Shown piece by piece: positions 1 to 11,008 of a stretch of DNA of 64,000 nt (position 1 is its first letter; each line of letters starts with the position of its first letter). The stretch is from Metamycoplasma neophronis (GTDB lineage: Bacteria; Bacillota_I; Bacilli_A; Mycoplasmatales; Metamycoplasmataceae): assembly GCF_006491995.1 (NCBI RefSeq), contig NZ_VHHP01000002.1, forward strand, positions 62,001-126,000, given 5' to 3'. Under the pieces are notes generated by a model. It was given only the letters and a program-made list of their open reading frames with translations. It ran no database searches and was not told the origin of the DNA. Made by a program: the position numbers and the translations under genes.

Positions 1-457
1 ATAGAGAAGAAATTGAAGGAATTACTTGCGAAATTCCAGGAATAATTTGGCCCAACATAACGTGTTCTAAAACGACTTCATATTTGGCACTAATCGAGCC
101 TATTACTCCTAATAATAAACAAGTAATCGGAATGAAAGATAAAAATAAATACATTGCATAACCAGCAGGCACGAAAGCAAATTCATGTGAATTTAGTTTC
201 TCGTAGGCGCTATTAACAATTTCCTTACCTTTGATTCTTGAACTACGTAAATAACGCGGAATAGCAATGAATAAAATTGCATAAATAATTCATTTAATTA
301 CCCGCTCGAAAAGGTTTTTATTAGTTTTGTTTTTTACAATTTGATTTGAGCTAACGTTAAGGTTATTGGTTTTAGTTTGAGGCTTATTTTCTTCATTATT
401 TTTATTATCTTGTGCTTGTCAACCTGTTTTTAATTTATTTGGTTTTTTCTTTCACAT
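1..457 (-). CDS. YihY/BrkB-family membrane protein (3' end cut by window edge)
   Basis: About 152 codons are visible; the C-terminal part lies outside the window. A charged, Asn/Lys-rich N-terminal tail of about 50 residues is followed by a first hydrophobic segment. After that comes a stretch resembling the conserved YihY/BrkB (formerly 'ribonuclease BN') region, with HEFAFVPAGYAMYLF and a second hydrophobic segment. These are inner-membrane proteins of poorly defined function. Residue 2 and one residue in the tail are TGA-encoded Trp. The ATG shares one base with the gatB stop codon (TAATG), so the two are translationally coupled. The family call rests on one motif block and is fairly likely. 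Confidence 0.7.
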
Positions 458-1869
458 TATTGAAATCTTTCTGCTAGTTTTTTATTAAGCTCTGCTACGT
501 TAGCCTTACCCATGGTTTTTTTCATTGCTTGACCTAGCATGAATTTTGACGCACGTTGATAATTACGTTTAAATTCTTCTTCTAAATCTGGGTTTTCTTT
601 TAAAATAGCATTAATTACTTCGTCTAATGATAAGCTCATTTCTTTAATGAATAAGTCATGCGATTCAATGATTTTAATTAAATCATCATCGCTATTATCT
701 TTTGCTTCGATAATTTTTTTAATATCAGCTTTGTTAATTTTGTTGTCAATAACAAAGTTAATTAGTTTTTGAGCATCTTGCGGAGTAAATGATAATGTTG
801 CAATGTTTTTGTTATTTTGATTGATGTATGAAACAATGTCGGCAAAAAAGATATTTGCAGATTTTTTGAAATCTTTAGCATTAATCGCATCTAAATATTT
901 AGAATATTCAACATTGTTTAATAATTGTGATATTTGCACTTGGTTTAGGCCGCTTGCAACATATCTAATTTCTTTATCATATGGAATTTCTTCAATGATT
1001 ACTGAATCAACTAATTCGTCGCTTAAATTAATATATGGTAAGTTTGGATCTGGGAAATATTTATAATCAACTGAATCGCTTTTTGATCTCATTGAAATTG
1101 TTGTTTCAGTTGCTTCATCAAAACGTTTTGTTTCTTGCTCAAACGTTTTGCCTTCTAAATAACATTGAACTTGATAGTTAGCTTCATAATTGATGGCTTT
1201 TTCAACGTTAGATAATGAATTTAGGTTCTTGATCTCAACTCTTGTGTTTAAATCATTTGTTCCTTTTTTACGAACTGAAATATTAATATCAGTTCTTAAA
1301 CTTCCTTCATTCATTTTGGCATCACTAATATTTAAAACTAAAGCAGTTTGTCTAATGGCTTCAATATAAACAATCGCTTCTTCGGCTGAATGGATTACAG
1401 GGCGTGAAACAATTTCAATTAAAGGCACACCAGCGCGGTTATAGTTTAAATATGTATATTGGCTTTCGTGTAACGATTTAGCTGTATCTTCTTCAAGGTG
1501 AATTCTTTCGATTAAAACTTCTTTTCACTGACCATTAACTTTAGTTTGAATGCTCCCGTCTTTTCCGATTGGATTAAATTGTTGAGTAATTTGATATCCC
1601 TTAGTTAAATCTGGATAAAAGTAATTTTTTCTATCAAATCTAACCAGTTTATCAATAGTCATATGTAATGCTTTAGCTAATTTAATTCCTTTAATAATGG
1701 CAGCCGAGTTAACTAAAGGCAATGCACCTGGATAGGCTAAATCAATATTAGTAACAGAAGTATTTGGTTCGTTTCCATAACTGTTTAATGCTGGTGAAAA
1801 CATTTTTGTTTTAGTATTAAGTTCTAAATGGATTTCAATACCAATAACTATTTCTCAATCTTTATTCAT
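457..1869 (-). CDS. gatB: Aspartyl/glutamyl-tRNA(Asn/Gln) amidotransferase subunit B
   Basis: 470 residues once TGA is read as Trp. It opens with MNKDWEIVIGIEIHLELNTKTK, the typical GatB start (EIVIGLEVHxQL). Further landmarks are MFSPALNSYG, DLAYPGALP, NYNRAGVPLIEIVS and SDSVDYKYFPDPNLP. The C-terminal YqeY-like tail ends around GQAMKKTMGKANVAELN. GatB binds misacylated Glu-tRNA(Gln) and activates it for transamidation with ammonia from GatA. The start overlaps gatA by 8 bases and the stop overlaps the brkB start, within a continuous minus-strand operon. Mollicutes generally lack GlnRS, so this is expected to be essential. Confidence 0.96.
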
Positions 1870-3184
1870 TGTCTTCTCCTAACATTTTTTCAACATATAA
1901 TGCATGAGATAACATTTTTGTATCATGATATAATTCACCATCAATAGCTAAGTTAAATGGCATATTATTTTTGTCTTTGCCTAATTTAAGTGTCAATGAT
2001 GGATTACCAGTTAAATTAGCATTTGTTAATATAAAGTCCATATAAGATTTTGGATAAGTTTCATTAAATTTTGGAGCTGACATATTTGAAGCGGGGTAAA
2101 TGAAAATATCAGCGCTTCTGTGAATGTTGGTAAAGTATTCTGATAAATAACGTCTCATTTTTTTGGCTTTAACAAAGTATTTAATTTGATTTTCTTGTTT
2201 TAAGAAATATGAGCCTAAAATCAATCTAGATTGAACCATTTTACCCAAACCTTTTGAACGGGTCAATGAATAGGTGTCTTCTCAACTATTGCCTTCAATT
2301 CTTTCACCAAATTCGGTTCCAACTAAATTTGCTAAATTTGATGAAGCTTCTGAAAAAGCAATAACTTTATAAACCACATCAATTGAATTTAAAAGCTTTT
2401 CTTCAATTTGAATCTTAATTAATTCAATGCCATCGTTAGTTAATTTTTCTAAAAATTGTTGATAAGCTTCTTTAACACTTTCATCTAATTTATCAAAGCA
2501 ATCTAAATAAGCAACTTTTTGAGGCTTTGCAATTTTGACATCTACTTTATCAAAAGATAAATCAACCGAAGTTAAATCGTGTTTTAAATCTTGCTTAAAT
2601 AAAACTTGTGATACCTCGATTGTGTCTTGTACGTTGTGCGTAAAAAATGCAACAGTGTCTAGTGATGAAGCAAATGCAAATAAACCGTAACGACTAATTG
2701 CTCCATAACTTGGTTTAAACCCTACGACCCCAATATTTGAAGCTGGTTTTCTAACTGAATCCCCGGTATCAGAACCCATTGCAAAAGCAATGTTTTTATT
2801 GAATGTTGCAGCAGCACCAGACGAGGAACCACCAACTAGATAATCTGAATTAAGTGGGTTTTTAATTAAACCAAAAGCTGAATATTCTCCTGAGCCACCC
2901 AACCCAAATTCGTCTAAATTAGTTCTTGCCACACAAGTAGCGCCGGCTTCTTCTAATAATCTCAACGCAGTAGCTTTATATTCCGGTTTGAAATTATTTA
3001 AAATTAAGCTTGAACCACGAGCAATCACATTAGTATCGGCATAATTATCTTTTAATGTAAAAACAGTATTAGCAAGCGAGCCCTCATTTTTTAATTCAGC
3101 ATCTTTAAACACATGAGAAACGGCATTGTTATGGTCTTCAGAAAGTGCTGAGATAGCATTTTTTAAATTACCTTTATTTATCAT
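1862..3184 (-). CDS. gatA: Aspartyl/glutamyl-tRNA(Asn/Gln) amidotransferase subunit A
   Basis: 440 residues with one internal TGA Trp in NSWEDTYSLTRSKG. This is an amidase-signature protein. The Gly/Ser-rich block is visible as VGGSSSGAAATFN, followed by MGSDTGDSVRKPAS, and the catalytic Lys region is TLKDNYA. It hydrolyses glutamine and supplies ammonia to GatB. It is slightly shorter than typical GatA (about 480), mainly through a compact C-terminus. It overlaps gatC by 11 bases and gatB by 8, giving the order gatC-gatA-gatB. One oddity is that the segment is GDSVRKPAS, where most GatA proteins have GGSIRxPA. Confidence 0.95.
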
Positions 3185-3476
3185 TGATTACCTTTCTCAT
3201 GATGACAAATTCATCATTGTGTTCTTTTGCATTTGATAAAACTTGTTTTTGTGTTAAATAAAAGCTTTCATCAACTTCATCTTTTCTTAAATCTTCAAAG
3301 CTTAAAGGTTTTTCATTAATGTGTGATTGTGCTTTGTAATTATCTAAATCAAATTCGTCTAATTCTCTTAGCTCTTTATCAACTGAATTCAATAAGTTTC
3401 GAGCTAAGTCAATAACTTCTGGATTAGGATTGAATAATAATTTTTGCGCCAATTTTTTAAATTCTAAATCATCCAT
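3174..3476 (-). CDS. gatC: Aspartyl/glutamyl-tRNA amidotransferase subunit C
   Basis: 100 residues. It begins MDDLEFKKLAQKLLFNPNPEVID, which matches the helical N-terminus of GatC, and it sits directly in front of gatA with an 11-base overlap. GatC wraps around GatA and tethers it to GatB. Sequence conservation in this family is weak, so position is much of the evidence. There is a 12-base gap from the upstream pseudouridine synthase gene. Confidence 0.85.
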   Translation of the reverse strand: MDDLEFKKLAQKLLFNPNPEVIDLARNLLNSVDKELRELDEFDLDNYKAQSHINEKPLSFEDLRKDEVDESFYLTQKQVLSNAKEHNDEFVIMRKVINDK

Positions 3477-3488
3477 TATTAATCCTTT

Positions 3489-4322
3489 CTATCATCTTGG
3501 TTGCGCAATAAAAATTTGGTCATTGTAATCTGAAAATTCTTCGCTTAAACCATGGAATGTTACAGAGTATGAGTGCAGATACATTCTTTTAGCTCATTTA
3601 CCACCGTATTTTATATCACCTAAAATTGGGTATCTTAAATAAGCTAAAGTTGCTCTAATTTGGTGTTTTTTACCGGTTAAAATCTTGGCGTATTTGCGAT
3701 TACCTTCTTTGTAGAATAAAGTTCTTGCCTTAACACCGAAATTTTGGTCAACAATCATTTTTTCGTTCTTAATATCTTTTTTCAATCTAACAGTAATATC
3801 TAAAAAATCTTCATCAAAATCCGAAACAAATTGATAAACTTTGTCAAATTGTGCTTGCTTTTCTTCAAATTCAACTAAGGTCTTATAGTTTTTTGCATAA
3901 ACTACTAAACCACTAGTTTTTTTGTCAATTCTTCCTATAGACGCCGGTCTAAAAGAAGAAGTTTTTTTGTAATTCAAATATTTTAAAACTTGGTCATCTA
4001 AGCAATTTTCTTCTGAGTGCATTGCCACGTTAACCGCTTTATCGATAATCATAATGTTTTTGTCTTCATAGATTAATTTGAAATTAATTTGAGAAGTATT
4101 TTTTTCAGCAGGCTTAAAAGCATCTTGAAGTCCATATACTTCAACAATGTCATCTAATTGAATTTTATATTGTTTGTCATTAACTCTTTGTCCATTTACT
4201 TTAATGTCTTTTTCTCTAAAAGCCTTTTCAATCCGAGAGACTGGAACGTTATCACAAACTTTTATTAAGTATTTAAAAAGAATTCTGCCAACATCATCTT
4301 TTTTTGCTTTTAATTTAATCAT
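3489..4322 (-). CDS. RluA-family pseudouridine synthase (RluC/RluD-like)
   Basis: 277 residues. The N-terminal S4-like RNA-binding domain is at about 10-70 (SRIEKAFREKDIKVNGQRVNDKQYKIQLDD). The catalytic domain follows, with IIDKAVNVAMHS, the motif ASIGRIDKKTSGLVVYAK containing the catalytic Asp (usually HRLD, here GRID), and GKKHQIRATLAYLRYPILGD. It isomerises uridine in rRNA. The His of HRLD is replaced by Gly, and the order fits RluC/RluD enzymes of mycoplasmas. TGA Trp codons occur near the C-terminus, which ends after HGLSEEFSDYNDQIFIAQPRW. The start overlaps scpB by 8 bases. The exact target site cannot be read from sequence. Confidence 0.88.
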
Positions 4323-4938
4323 CTTGGCCTTCTTCTAGCACTAAAATACCATCATTGTTTGTGTCTTGGCGTTGTGAATCAAATAAATTGAAATCTTTGT
4401 CAAGCATGTCTTCTTCTTCGCTTGAATAACGGTTGAATTCTGGGAATGGTGGCAATTCGGCTAAAGTTTTTATTTTGAAATAGTCATAAAATTTATTGGT
4501 TATACCATAAAGAATTGGGTTTCCGGGAGTGTTAGCAACACCCACTTCCTCAATGATGCCTTTTTCTAGTAAACTGGCAACGATACCATCACTAACGACA
4601 CCACGAATGTTTGAAATCATCGATCTTGTTACAGGTTGTTTATATGCAACAATACCAGCTACTTCAATAGCCGCATTTGAAAGTCTTTGTTTTCTTGTAA
4701 TGGTTACAAGGTCTGAAATATAATCTTTGACTGATTCTACAGTTAAAAATTTAAATACATCATTAAATTCATATACTTTGATACCGCGATCTAGTTTGTT
4801 GAAATCTTCTTTAAAATCACGTAGTAAACGACGCCCCTCTTGAACGGTGTTTAATTTGAAAACATCTTTAATCTGTTCTGAACTAACACCTTCACTACCT
4901 TGTACAAATAATAGCGCCTCAATAATTTTATTCTTCAT
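4315..4938 (-). CDS. scpB: Segregation and condensation protein B
   Basis: 207 residues with the two winged-helix halves of ScpB. Landmarks are IIEALLFVQGSEGVSSEQI at the start, then LSNAAIEVAGIVAYKQPVTRSMISNIRGV and GNPILYGITNKFYDYF, which are the conserved ScpB blocks. With ScpA it forms the kleisin subcomplex that bridges SMC dimers in chromosome segregation. It overlaps scpA by 11 bases and the pseudouridine synthase by 8. The acidic C-terminal tail of about 40 residues is variable in the family. Confidence 0.94.
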   Translation of the reverse strand: MKNKIIEALLFVQGSEGVSSEQIKDVFKLNTVQEGRRLLRDFKEDFNKLDRGIKVYEFNDVFKFLTVESVKDYISDLVTITRKQRLSNAAIEVAGIVAYKQPVTRSMISNIRGVVSDGIVASLLEKGIIEEVGVANTPGNPILYGITNKFYDYFKIKTLAELPPFPEFNRYSSEEEDMLDKDFNLFDSQRQDTNNDGILVLEEGQDD

Positions 4939-5758
4939 ATTCTACTCCCTTTGTAAAGGTGATAATACCTTCTTCCTCATTTTGTTCCAACATTACAATT
5001 TGTTGTCTAGCTAAATCTAAAACTGCTAATAAAGTAATAACGAAATGTCCGACAGTTGGCACATTAAATATTTCTTCAAAACTAACTTCATTACGGTTTC
5101 TGAACAGTTCAATGATTCTTTTCTTTTGTTCTTCGGGACTCACAGCGACTGTACTAATCGTAACGTGACGAATTAATTCTGCATATGTTCTTTCAAACAT
5201 TTTTCTTAGAGTAACAACAAGTTTTGAACTATTTGAGTGCCCGTCTAAAATACTTCCGTTAATTTCTCTTTCAAATTGTTCGGTTTCTTCAGGCTCTTTA
5301 GCATATAAGTTTTTTCGTTTTTCTTCTTGTTCGCGTAATATTAAAGTAATTTCTTTAAATTTTTCATATTCAGCTATTTGTTCTAACAGACGTTTCTTTT
5401 CTTCTTTAATTTCTTCTTCTGCTTCAGGGTCTTGCAATAACATTCTGGCTTTAAGTTGTAACAATGTTGCCGCCATAACTAAATACTCTGAAGCTATGTC
5501 GATTTCATAAGATTGTAAATTTTTAATAATGTCTAAGTACTGAGTTGCTAATTCGAATAAGTCTACATCAAAAATGCTGATATTTTTTTCCTTAATCAAA
5601 GTCACAAGCAAATCAAGCGGACCATCGAAGTTTGCTAACTTAAAAATATGACGGTCTTCTGAAGTTTGTATTTGATTAGTTTGTTCTTGATTTTGAATTT
5701 CTTGAGAAACTTCTTCGATTGAAATTTCTCGAATAACTGGTTTTTTCAATTCTTCCAT
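4928..5758 (-). CDS. scpA: Segregation and condensation protein A (kleisin)
   Basis: 276 residues. After a polar N-terminus of about 40 residues comes the kleisin signature FKLANFDGPLDLLVTLIKEKNISIFDV, then YLVMAATLLQLKARMLL, typical of ScpA. A charged coiled-coil-prone middle (EAEEEIKEEKKRLLEQ) leads to a C-terminal winged helix (FVITLLAVLDLARQQIVMLEQ). It joins ScpB and the SMC heads. The start is 21 bases after the plsC stop, and the ATG is preceded by an AG-rich site. Confidence 0.95.
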   Translation of the reverse strand: MEELKKPVIREISIEEVSQEIQNQEQTNQIQTSEDRHIFKLANFDGPLDLLVTLIKEKNISIFDVDLFELATQYLDIIKNLQSYEIDIASEYLVMAATLLQLKARMLLQDPEAEEEIKEEKKRLLEQIAEYEKFKEITLILREQEEKRKNLYAKEPEETEQFEREINGSILDGHSNSSKLVVTLRKMFERTYAELIRHVTISTVAVSPEEQKKRIIELFRNRNEVSFEEIFNVPTVGHFVITLLAVLDLARQQIVMLEQNEEEGIITFTKGVEYEE

Positions 5759-5779
5759 AATGACTATTCTTTTCTATTT

Positions 5780-6589
5780 CTATTGTTTTTTAGCTTTTTC
5801 AGTTAGTTTTTTGGTGTATGTATTTTTAATAGTTTCTTTTGATGTGATAATTTGGTCTACATAATTTGATGCAACAATATCTTTAACTTGTTCTGCCAAA
5901 CTCTTAGTTGGTAGTGTTTGAAATTGTTGTGGCTTCATTAAACCATGGAATGTAACTGTAACAACTAATTTATCTTTACGTTTTCAATCTAATGCATTCG
6001 CTGCATTGTTGATTGTCACAGGTACGATTGGTAAGAATGTTGATTGTGCTAATTTGAAAACACCGCTGTTGAATTGGCCCAATTTTCCATCTTTTGTTCT
6101 TGTACCTTCAGGGAAAATAACACCACAAGATTTATTCTTTTTAACAAATTTTCCGAATTCAGTTAAAGTAACAAGTGCTTCTCTTGGCTTGCTTGGGTCG
6201 ATGTAATGTGTATCACCTAATTCGGCAATTTTTCTTACTCTTCTTTTGCTTTTGGCTTCAACTCTAGCGATGAAGTTAACGGTTTTACTAATCTTGTGCC
6301 CATCACCATTGCTGTATAATGCTGAAAACAAAATTAATGGGTCAATGTAAGTTGAGTGGTTAGGAACAATTAAACATGGACCGTTTGGAACGTTTTCAAA
6401 ACCTTCAACTTTTAGTTCGATATTTAAGTGTCTTAAAATATTGGTTAAATGTTTTTGAAGAAAATGGTTACGCTCAGAAACTTTGTAGTATTCTGGCATT
6501 TTTTTGTGACGATTAGCTTTGGATTTCAAAATTCAAATGTTTGTCATGATCGGTAATAATCTTCAAAATGCTCTTGTTTTTAGTTTCAT
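5780..6589 (-). CDS. plsC: 1-acyl-sn-glycerol-3-phosphate acyltransferase
   Basis: 269 residues from the ATG at 6589; this start adds MKLKTRAFWRLLPIMTN and an N-terminal hydrophobic segment with two TGA Trp codons. Acyltransferase motifs are present: NHSTYIDPL (the usual HxxxxD), then IFPEGTRTKDGKLGQFNSG and VPVTINNAA. It converts lysophosphatidate to phosphatidate at the membrane. It lies two bases downstream of acpS and 21 bases before scpA. The C-terminal tail from about 230 is Lys-rich and looks cytosolic. Confidence 0.93.
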
Positions 6590-6591
6590 AC

Positions 6592-6903
6592 TTATTTCTC
6601 CTGTTTTTTGATTACAAATGCAATTACTAGATCACCCTCATTTGAAGTTGATATTTCAAATCCTTCAAATAAGTAGCGACCTTCTAATGTTTTTATAATT
6701 AAGATCTGATTAAAGAAAAAATATTGATTGTCTGCCTTAAAAATGGCTTCTTTAATAGCTCATCTGCTGGCTAAATATTTAGGCTTATCTTTTTTCGATA
6801 GTTTATCGTATTCTAAAATTTCTTTGGGATGCAAAATTTTTTCAATTAAGTTACGCTTAACTTTTTTGAATCGATAAATACGGCTTAAATCTACTCCAAC
6901 CAT
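6592..6903 (-). CDS. acpS: Holo-[acyl-carrier-protein] synthase
   Basis: 103 residues. It begins MVGVDLSRIYRFKKVKR, the Mg-binding GxD motif, and has LASRWAIKEAIFKA, the family WxxKEAxxK motif, with its Trp written as TGA. It transfers 4'-phosphopantetheine from CoA to acyl carrier protein. A good ribosome binding site (AGGAAGG) precedes the ATG. It is the first gene of the minus-strand operon and is followed after two bases by plsC, so the pair joins acyl-carrier activation to phospholipid synthesis. It is shorter than the usual 115-125 residues. Confidence 0.88.
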
Positions 6904-6939
6904 ACTTTCCTTCCTAAAAAATGCTCTTAATATTGTTAA

Positions 6940-6945
6940 ATTATA
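6940..6945 (-). promoter_or_regulatory. -10 box of the acpS-plsC-scpAB-rlu-gatCAB operon
   Basis: TATAAT on the minus strand, 37 bases upstream of the acpS ATG. No further promoter-like spacing gap is evident until the end of brkB, so this probably drives all nine genes. No convincing -35 box is seen. Confidence 0.6.
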
Positions 6946-7039
6946 ACAATAAAAGCTTAAAAAGCCACAAAAATTACCCTTAAAATTGGACCTTTTTTAT
7001 CTCCTAAAATGAGTAAAAAACCTTAAAAAATCAATAAAA

Positions 7040-7072
7040 AAACACGCTTATTTTTACCAATAAAGCGTGTTT
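7040..7072 (-). terminator. Intrinsic terminator of pepC
   Basis: The stem AAACACGCTT pairs with AAGCGTGTTT and is followed by a run of T on the minus strand, 12 bases past the pepC stop codon. Confidence 0.8.
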
Positions 7073-7083
7073 ATTTTCGAAAA

Positions 7084-8412
7084 TTATTCTTCACAAAGAG
7101 GGTCGAAAATAGGAATTTCAATAGCTGTTTTATTTAAAGCTTCTTGAGCTTCTTTTGATAAGAATTTCTTGTCAACAATTGCCATATAATTGTATTCAGT
7201 GAATCATTCATCGCTCATTGAGAAAAATCCCTTTTTACCGTTTTTATCGCCTCAGCTGTTTTCTACTTTTCACATTAAAGGTTTATCATTTTTGTCAAGA
7301 TTTACCCCTACCATGTTCATAGCGTGGCTGATAACGGAAGCTCTTGATTCAAATTTTTCTTTTTTGCTAAAATCAGGAGTTTTGGTTAATGTTAAATCAA
7401 AATCATATAGCCCTGGATCCATAACACCATCGTATGATGAATATGTTGAAACGTCGCATCCGAATCATACAGTTTCGCCGGCTTGCATTTGTTTAATCAT
7501 AGCTTCTTTTAAATCTTCGATCGAAACGTTCAACATAGTTAAAGGTTTACCGCCAACAACGTTGTTTAATAATGGAGCAACTAATAGTTGGTTGTATGGG
7601 AAGATTTCACGCGGGTCAGATACTAAGTCAATTTTGTCTTCTAAGAATGAACCTACGTATTTTTTATAAAATTCCATTGGGGTCATTTCATCTAATCTAA
7701 CAAATTTTTTATCTTTGTCAGTATATTCATATGTGAATGATTTAGGAGGTCTTCCTAATGATTTTACTAAAATGTTATAAACATCATTTAAAGCATCTAA
7801 TCTTAGTTTTTCAACTTCTGATAAGTCATGTGTTTCGGCAAATAGTTTTCTCATTTTTGCAGTATACGCTTTCAATCTTCAGTTAATTTGAGTAACCATA
7901 TCAGCTGTTGATTCACTGTGGAATGATTCGTTCATTGCATCTTTTGGACAAACACCGTATTTTTCAATTAGGTTAACGAAAAATTCTCAGTATCCACCAT
8001 CTTGAACAGGGTCTTGGTTTAATGCTCTGAATAAACGATCTTCATTATCCATTTCTAAACCATTTTCCATCATTCATGTTAAATAGTAGTTTGCTTTTTC
8101 TAATTTGTCATAAAAGTGTAGGTAGTTTTGTGATAATTCTAATGAATCCATGTTTAATTCTTGCATTAATTTAACTCTAACTGAGTTAAGAGCTGCAAAA
8201 ATTCAACATCTTCCACTTCTTTTTTGGTCAGTAATATTACCATTTTTTGTTTCTAATGAGAAGACAAAGTTATGTTTTTTAACAACTTCATTGTTGATTG
8301 AAGTTTGTTTAATACCGTTTTTAAAAATTGCGTTTTCAATTACACGGTTAACAGGATTTTCGGCATATTTTTCTTCCATTTTTTTGATTAAATTTTCATC
8401 GATATTTTTCAT
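7084..8412 (-). CDS. pepC: Aminopeptidase C (C1B cysteine peptidase, bleomycin hydrolase family)
   Basis: 442 residues with many TGA Trp codons. The catalytic triad is visible: Q63 and C69 in [16 protein letters not shown], the His in [11 protein letters not shown], and Asn in [16 protein letters not shown]. Family blocks [18 protein letters not shown] and PVQDGGYWEFF are intact. It is a cytosolic, usually hexameric aminopeptidase that trims peptides for amino acid salvage, useful for a parasite that imports peptides. It is a single gene with its own terminator and an AAGGAG ribosome binding site. Confidence 0.95.
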
Positions 8413-8487
8413 ATTCTCTCCTTCTAATTTCTATATTTTATCATTTTTAAAAATTAATTTTTGTTATGACAAAAAATAGCGAAATAA

Positions 8488-8518
8488 AATCTCGACAATA
8501 TTTACGTTTGCCGAGATT
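8488..8518 (-). terminator. Intrinsic terminator of ktrA
   Basis: The stem AATCTCG...CGAGATT, extended inward by a further few pairs, is followed by a T-rich stretch on the minus strand just past the ktrA stop. Confidence 0.7.
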
Positions 8519-8537
8519 ATTAAATGTTGATTTTATA

Positions 8538-9242
8538 TTATTTTTTGCCCTTTTTATCGTTTCTTGCACAAAGTTCAAATACTTCAGTAATGTTTTCTAA
8601 TTTACCAATAAATGTCAATAAGTCTTTATCTTCAATTTCAAAATCCCCTTCGGGAATGTATGATTTATGGTCGCGTTTAATCATCATAATTGAAACGTTA
8701 TATTTGTTTCTGAAACCTAATTCACTAATTTTTTTGCCAATCATATCTGGGTTAGTAATTGTAATTGAAGCACTAACGAAACCATCTTGCAATTCAACCA
8801 TGTTTTCTGAATATAAGGTAAGAGTTGGATTAGCCACAATCATAGCAGTTTTTTTACCAGCTTCTTCTTCTGGAGATACGATTAAATTAACACCAATTTG
8901 TTTTAAAACTTGAGCATGACGATTTGACGTTGCTCTTGCAATAATTGATTTAACTCCGATTTCGGCTAATGCTGCCACAATTTCAATGTTGTTTGATGCA
9001 CTAACAATAACAACGTCAAAATCTTTTAAATTCATTGCTTCTAATGTTTTTTGTTCAGCACAATCGGCCACGTAGATCATGTCGACTTCATCTTTGAAAG
9101 GTGATAGATGTTTTTCTTCTTCGTCTATCAAAACAAGCCGAATATTATTTTCGCGATCTTCTAATAAGGTTTTGGCAATCGCTGTTCCAAAACGCCCCAT
9201 ACCGATAATACAAATTTCACGAACTTTTTTAAATAATTTCAT
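8538..9242 (-). CDS. ktrA: Potassium uptake regulatory subunit (KtrA/TrkA, RCK domains)
   Basis: 234 residues. The N-terminal Rossmann domain (RCK_N) opens with REICIIGMGRFGTAIAKTL, the GxGxxG nucleotide-binding loop, then VLIDEEE, VVIVSAS and IIARATSNRHAQVLKQIG. The C-terminal RCK_C domain runs from about 145 to 225 (LGFRNKYNVSIMMIKRD, FEIEDKDLLTFIGK). It forms a cytoplasmic ring that gates the KtrB channel in response to nucleotides. It is divergent from ktrB, with 203 bases between the two start codons. A TATAAT box on the minus strand at 9272-9277 and an AGAGG site serve it. Confidence 0.92.
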   Translation of the reverse strand: MKLFKKVREICIIGMGRFGTAIAKTLLEDRENNIRLVLIDEEEKHLSPFKDEVDMIYVADCAEQKTLEAMNLKDFDVVIVSASNNIEIVAALAEIGVKSIIARATSNRHAQVLKQIGVNLIVSPEEEAGKKTAMIVANPTLTLYSENMVELQDGFVSASITITNPDMIGKKISELGFRNKYNVSIMMIKRDHKSYIPEGDFEIEDKDLLTFIGKLENITEVFELCARNDKKGKK

Positions 9243-9431
9243 GTAAACCTCTTTATAAACTTTGTGATTTTATTATAAAAATCTTACCATTTTCATTAAA
9301 AAGTAAATAATAAAGCAAATAAATAATAAAAAAATATAACTAAATTAGTAAAAAAAATTGTCAAAAAATTGCCTTAAATGTCTAAAAATATGTGCCATAT
9401 ATTATAAAATAATATTTTTTTCGAAATGCTG

Positions 9432-9437
9432 TATAAT
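9432..9437 (+). promoter_or_regulatory. -10 box of ktrB (leaderless start)
   Basis: TATAAT ends 8 bases before the ktrB ATG, so transcription would begin at or next to the start codon. No Shine-Dalgarno-like sequence fits in between. Confidence 0.6.
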
Positions 9438-9445
9438 TTTTAACT

Positions 9446-10999
9446 ATGAAAAAGGAAAATAGACGTATTAAAGGACCTAATATTATTTTTAGATTCTTAA
9501 AAAAACTCGGTACTATTAGATATATTTTCTTAATTTATGTCTTATTTACCATTTTGATGTCATTGCTTCTATTTTGAAATATCTCACATGCAACAGATTC
9601 GGAAACTGGAGCAAAACATCAAATTAAGTATTTAGATGCACTATTCATTGCGACATCGGCTTTTAGTGATACTGGGCTATCGACTGTCGTCATCGGCGAT
9701 GTATTTAACGAGCTGGGACAGGCATTGATTGCTATTTGTATTGTGGTTGGTGGAATAGGCATTTTTACGATTAAGGTTTATTTATTCCAATCAATCTTAG
9801 GTTTAAGAACAAACATTTTCTCAAGCCAAGTCTCTCAAACTGAACGTGGTGGAAAAACTGTTTCAGAAACTAAAAAAATGATTAAGGTTTCGATTAGTTT
9901 TTTAATTGTAGTCACAATTATCGCATCAGTTATTTTTACATTAATTTTTTATTACAACCCAAGCGAATATTTTAATAACGTTAAAGCAAATGCGAATGAA
10001 GAGGCCTGAAAATTCAACCCATATGTAGCTGAAAAATATAATCCATATCAAAATATAAATTTATCAATTAAATATGGAGTTTTCCACGCTATTAGTTCAA
10101 TTAACAATGCGGGTTTCGACATTATTAGTTCGAAAAGCCTACAACCATATTACAAAGATTTTGGTTTCCAAATTCTAACCATTATCATATTCTTAATTGG
10201 TGGAATTGGTTTCCCGGTAATTTATGATATTTGATTAAAAATGAAGAGTTTTTATAAAACAAATAAAATGCATCGTTTTACTTTGTTTACTAAATTTACT
10301 ATTATCACTTATATTGCAACAACTTTAATTGCTTTAATTATGACCATTGCATTTGAAGTGACGGCGAAATCTCCACAAAGCTTTTGAAACCAAGCGGAAT
10401 ACGGAAGTACGTGAGATAAATTATTTGCAATATATTTCCAAACAAAATCAACAAGATCGGCTGGTTTTTCAACAGTAAATTACTTTAACTTTACTCAACC
10501 GACAATTGTGTTACATGGTATTTTAATGTTTATTGGATTCTCACCAGTTTCAACTGCTGGAGGTATTCGTAATACCACAATCGCAGTCATTTTCCTAAGT
10601 GTTGTTACTATGGTTAGCGGCAAAAAACATATTAATGCTTTCAGACGTCAAATTGGTAAAGAAACTCTTATTAAAGCAATCAACGTATTCATAATTGCTT
10701 TATTATTAGTAATATTTGCAACTATTGCTATTTATGCAGATATGCCTGAAATCGCACGTGAAGCAAATGGTAATGCCTTCCCAATGACATATGTTGGATT
10801 TGAAGTATGTTCGGCATTCGGTAACTCTGGATTGAGCACCGGTGTAACGAATAATTTAACTATTTTTGGAAAATTAATGATTATCTTTGTGATGATTACT
10901 GGACAATTTGGTATTCCACAATCAATTAAGATTTGGGGAAGAACAAAATCAGCACCTGAAAACTATCAATACATTTATGAAGATGTTTCGATAGGATAG
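9446..10999 (+). CDS. ktrB: Potassium transporter KtrB/TrkH
   Basis: 517 residues, about ten membrane segments, TGA used for Trp. The four pore loops of the SKT superfamily are all visible: SAFSDTGLSTV, SSINNAGFD, STRSAGFST and SAFGNSGLSTG. The motif FSPVSTAGGIRNTT, also typical of TrkH/KtrB, is present. It is the membrane channel of the K+ uptake system and pairs with the divergent ktrA. The stop is followed after 9 bases by a lipoprotein start whose ribosome binding site AGGAG abuts the stop codon, so the two genes are probably cotranscribed. Confidence 0.95.
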
Positions 11000-11008
11000 G
11001 AGATTAAT

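Noticed and set aside
457..3184. gatA and gatB appearing broken into fragments
   Set aside because: The breaks are TGA Trp codons within conserved motifs; both are intact.
7190..7669. Plus-strand open frame of 159 codons
   Set aside because: Antisense shadow of pepC, which has all catalytic motifs.
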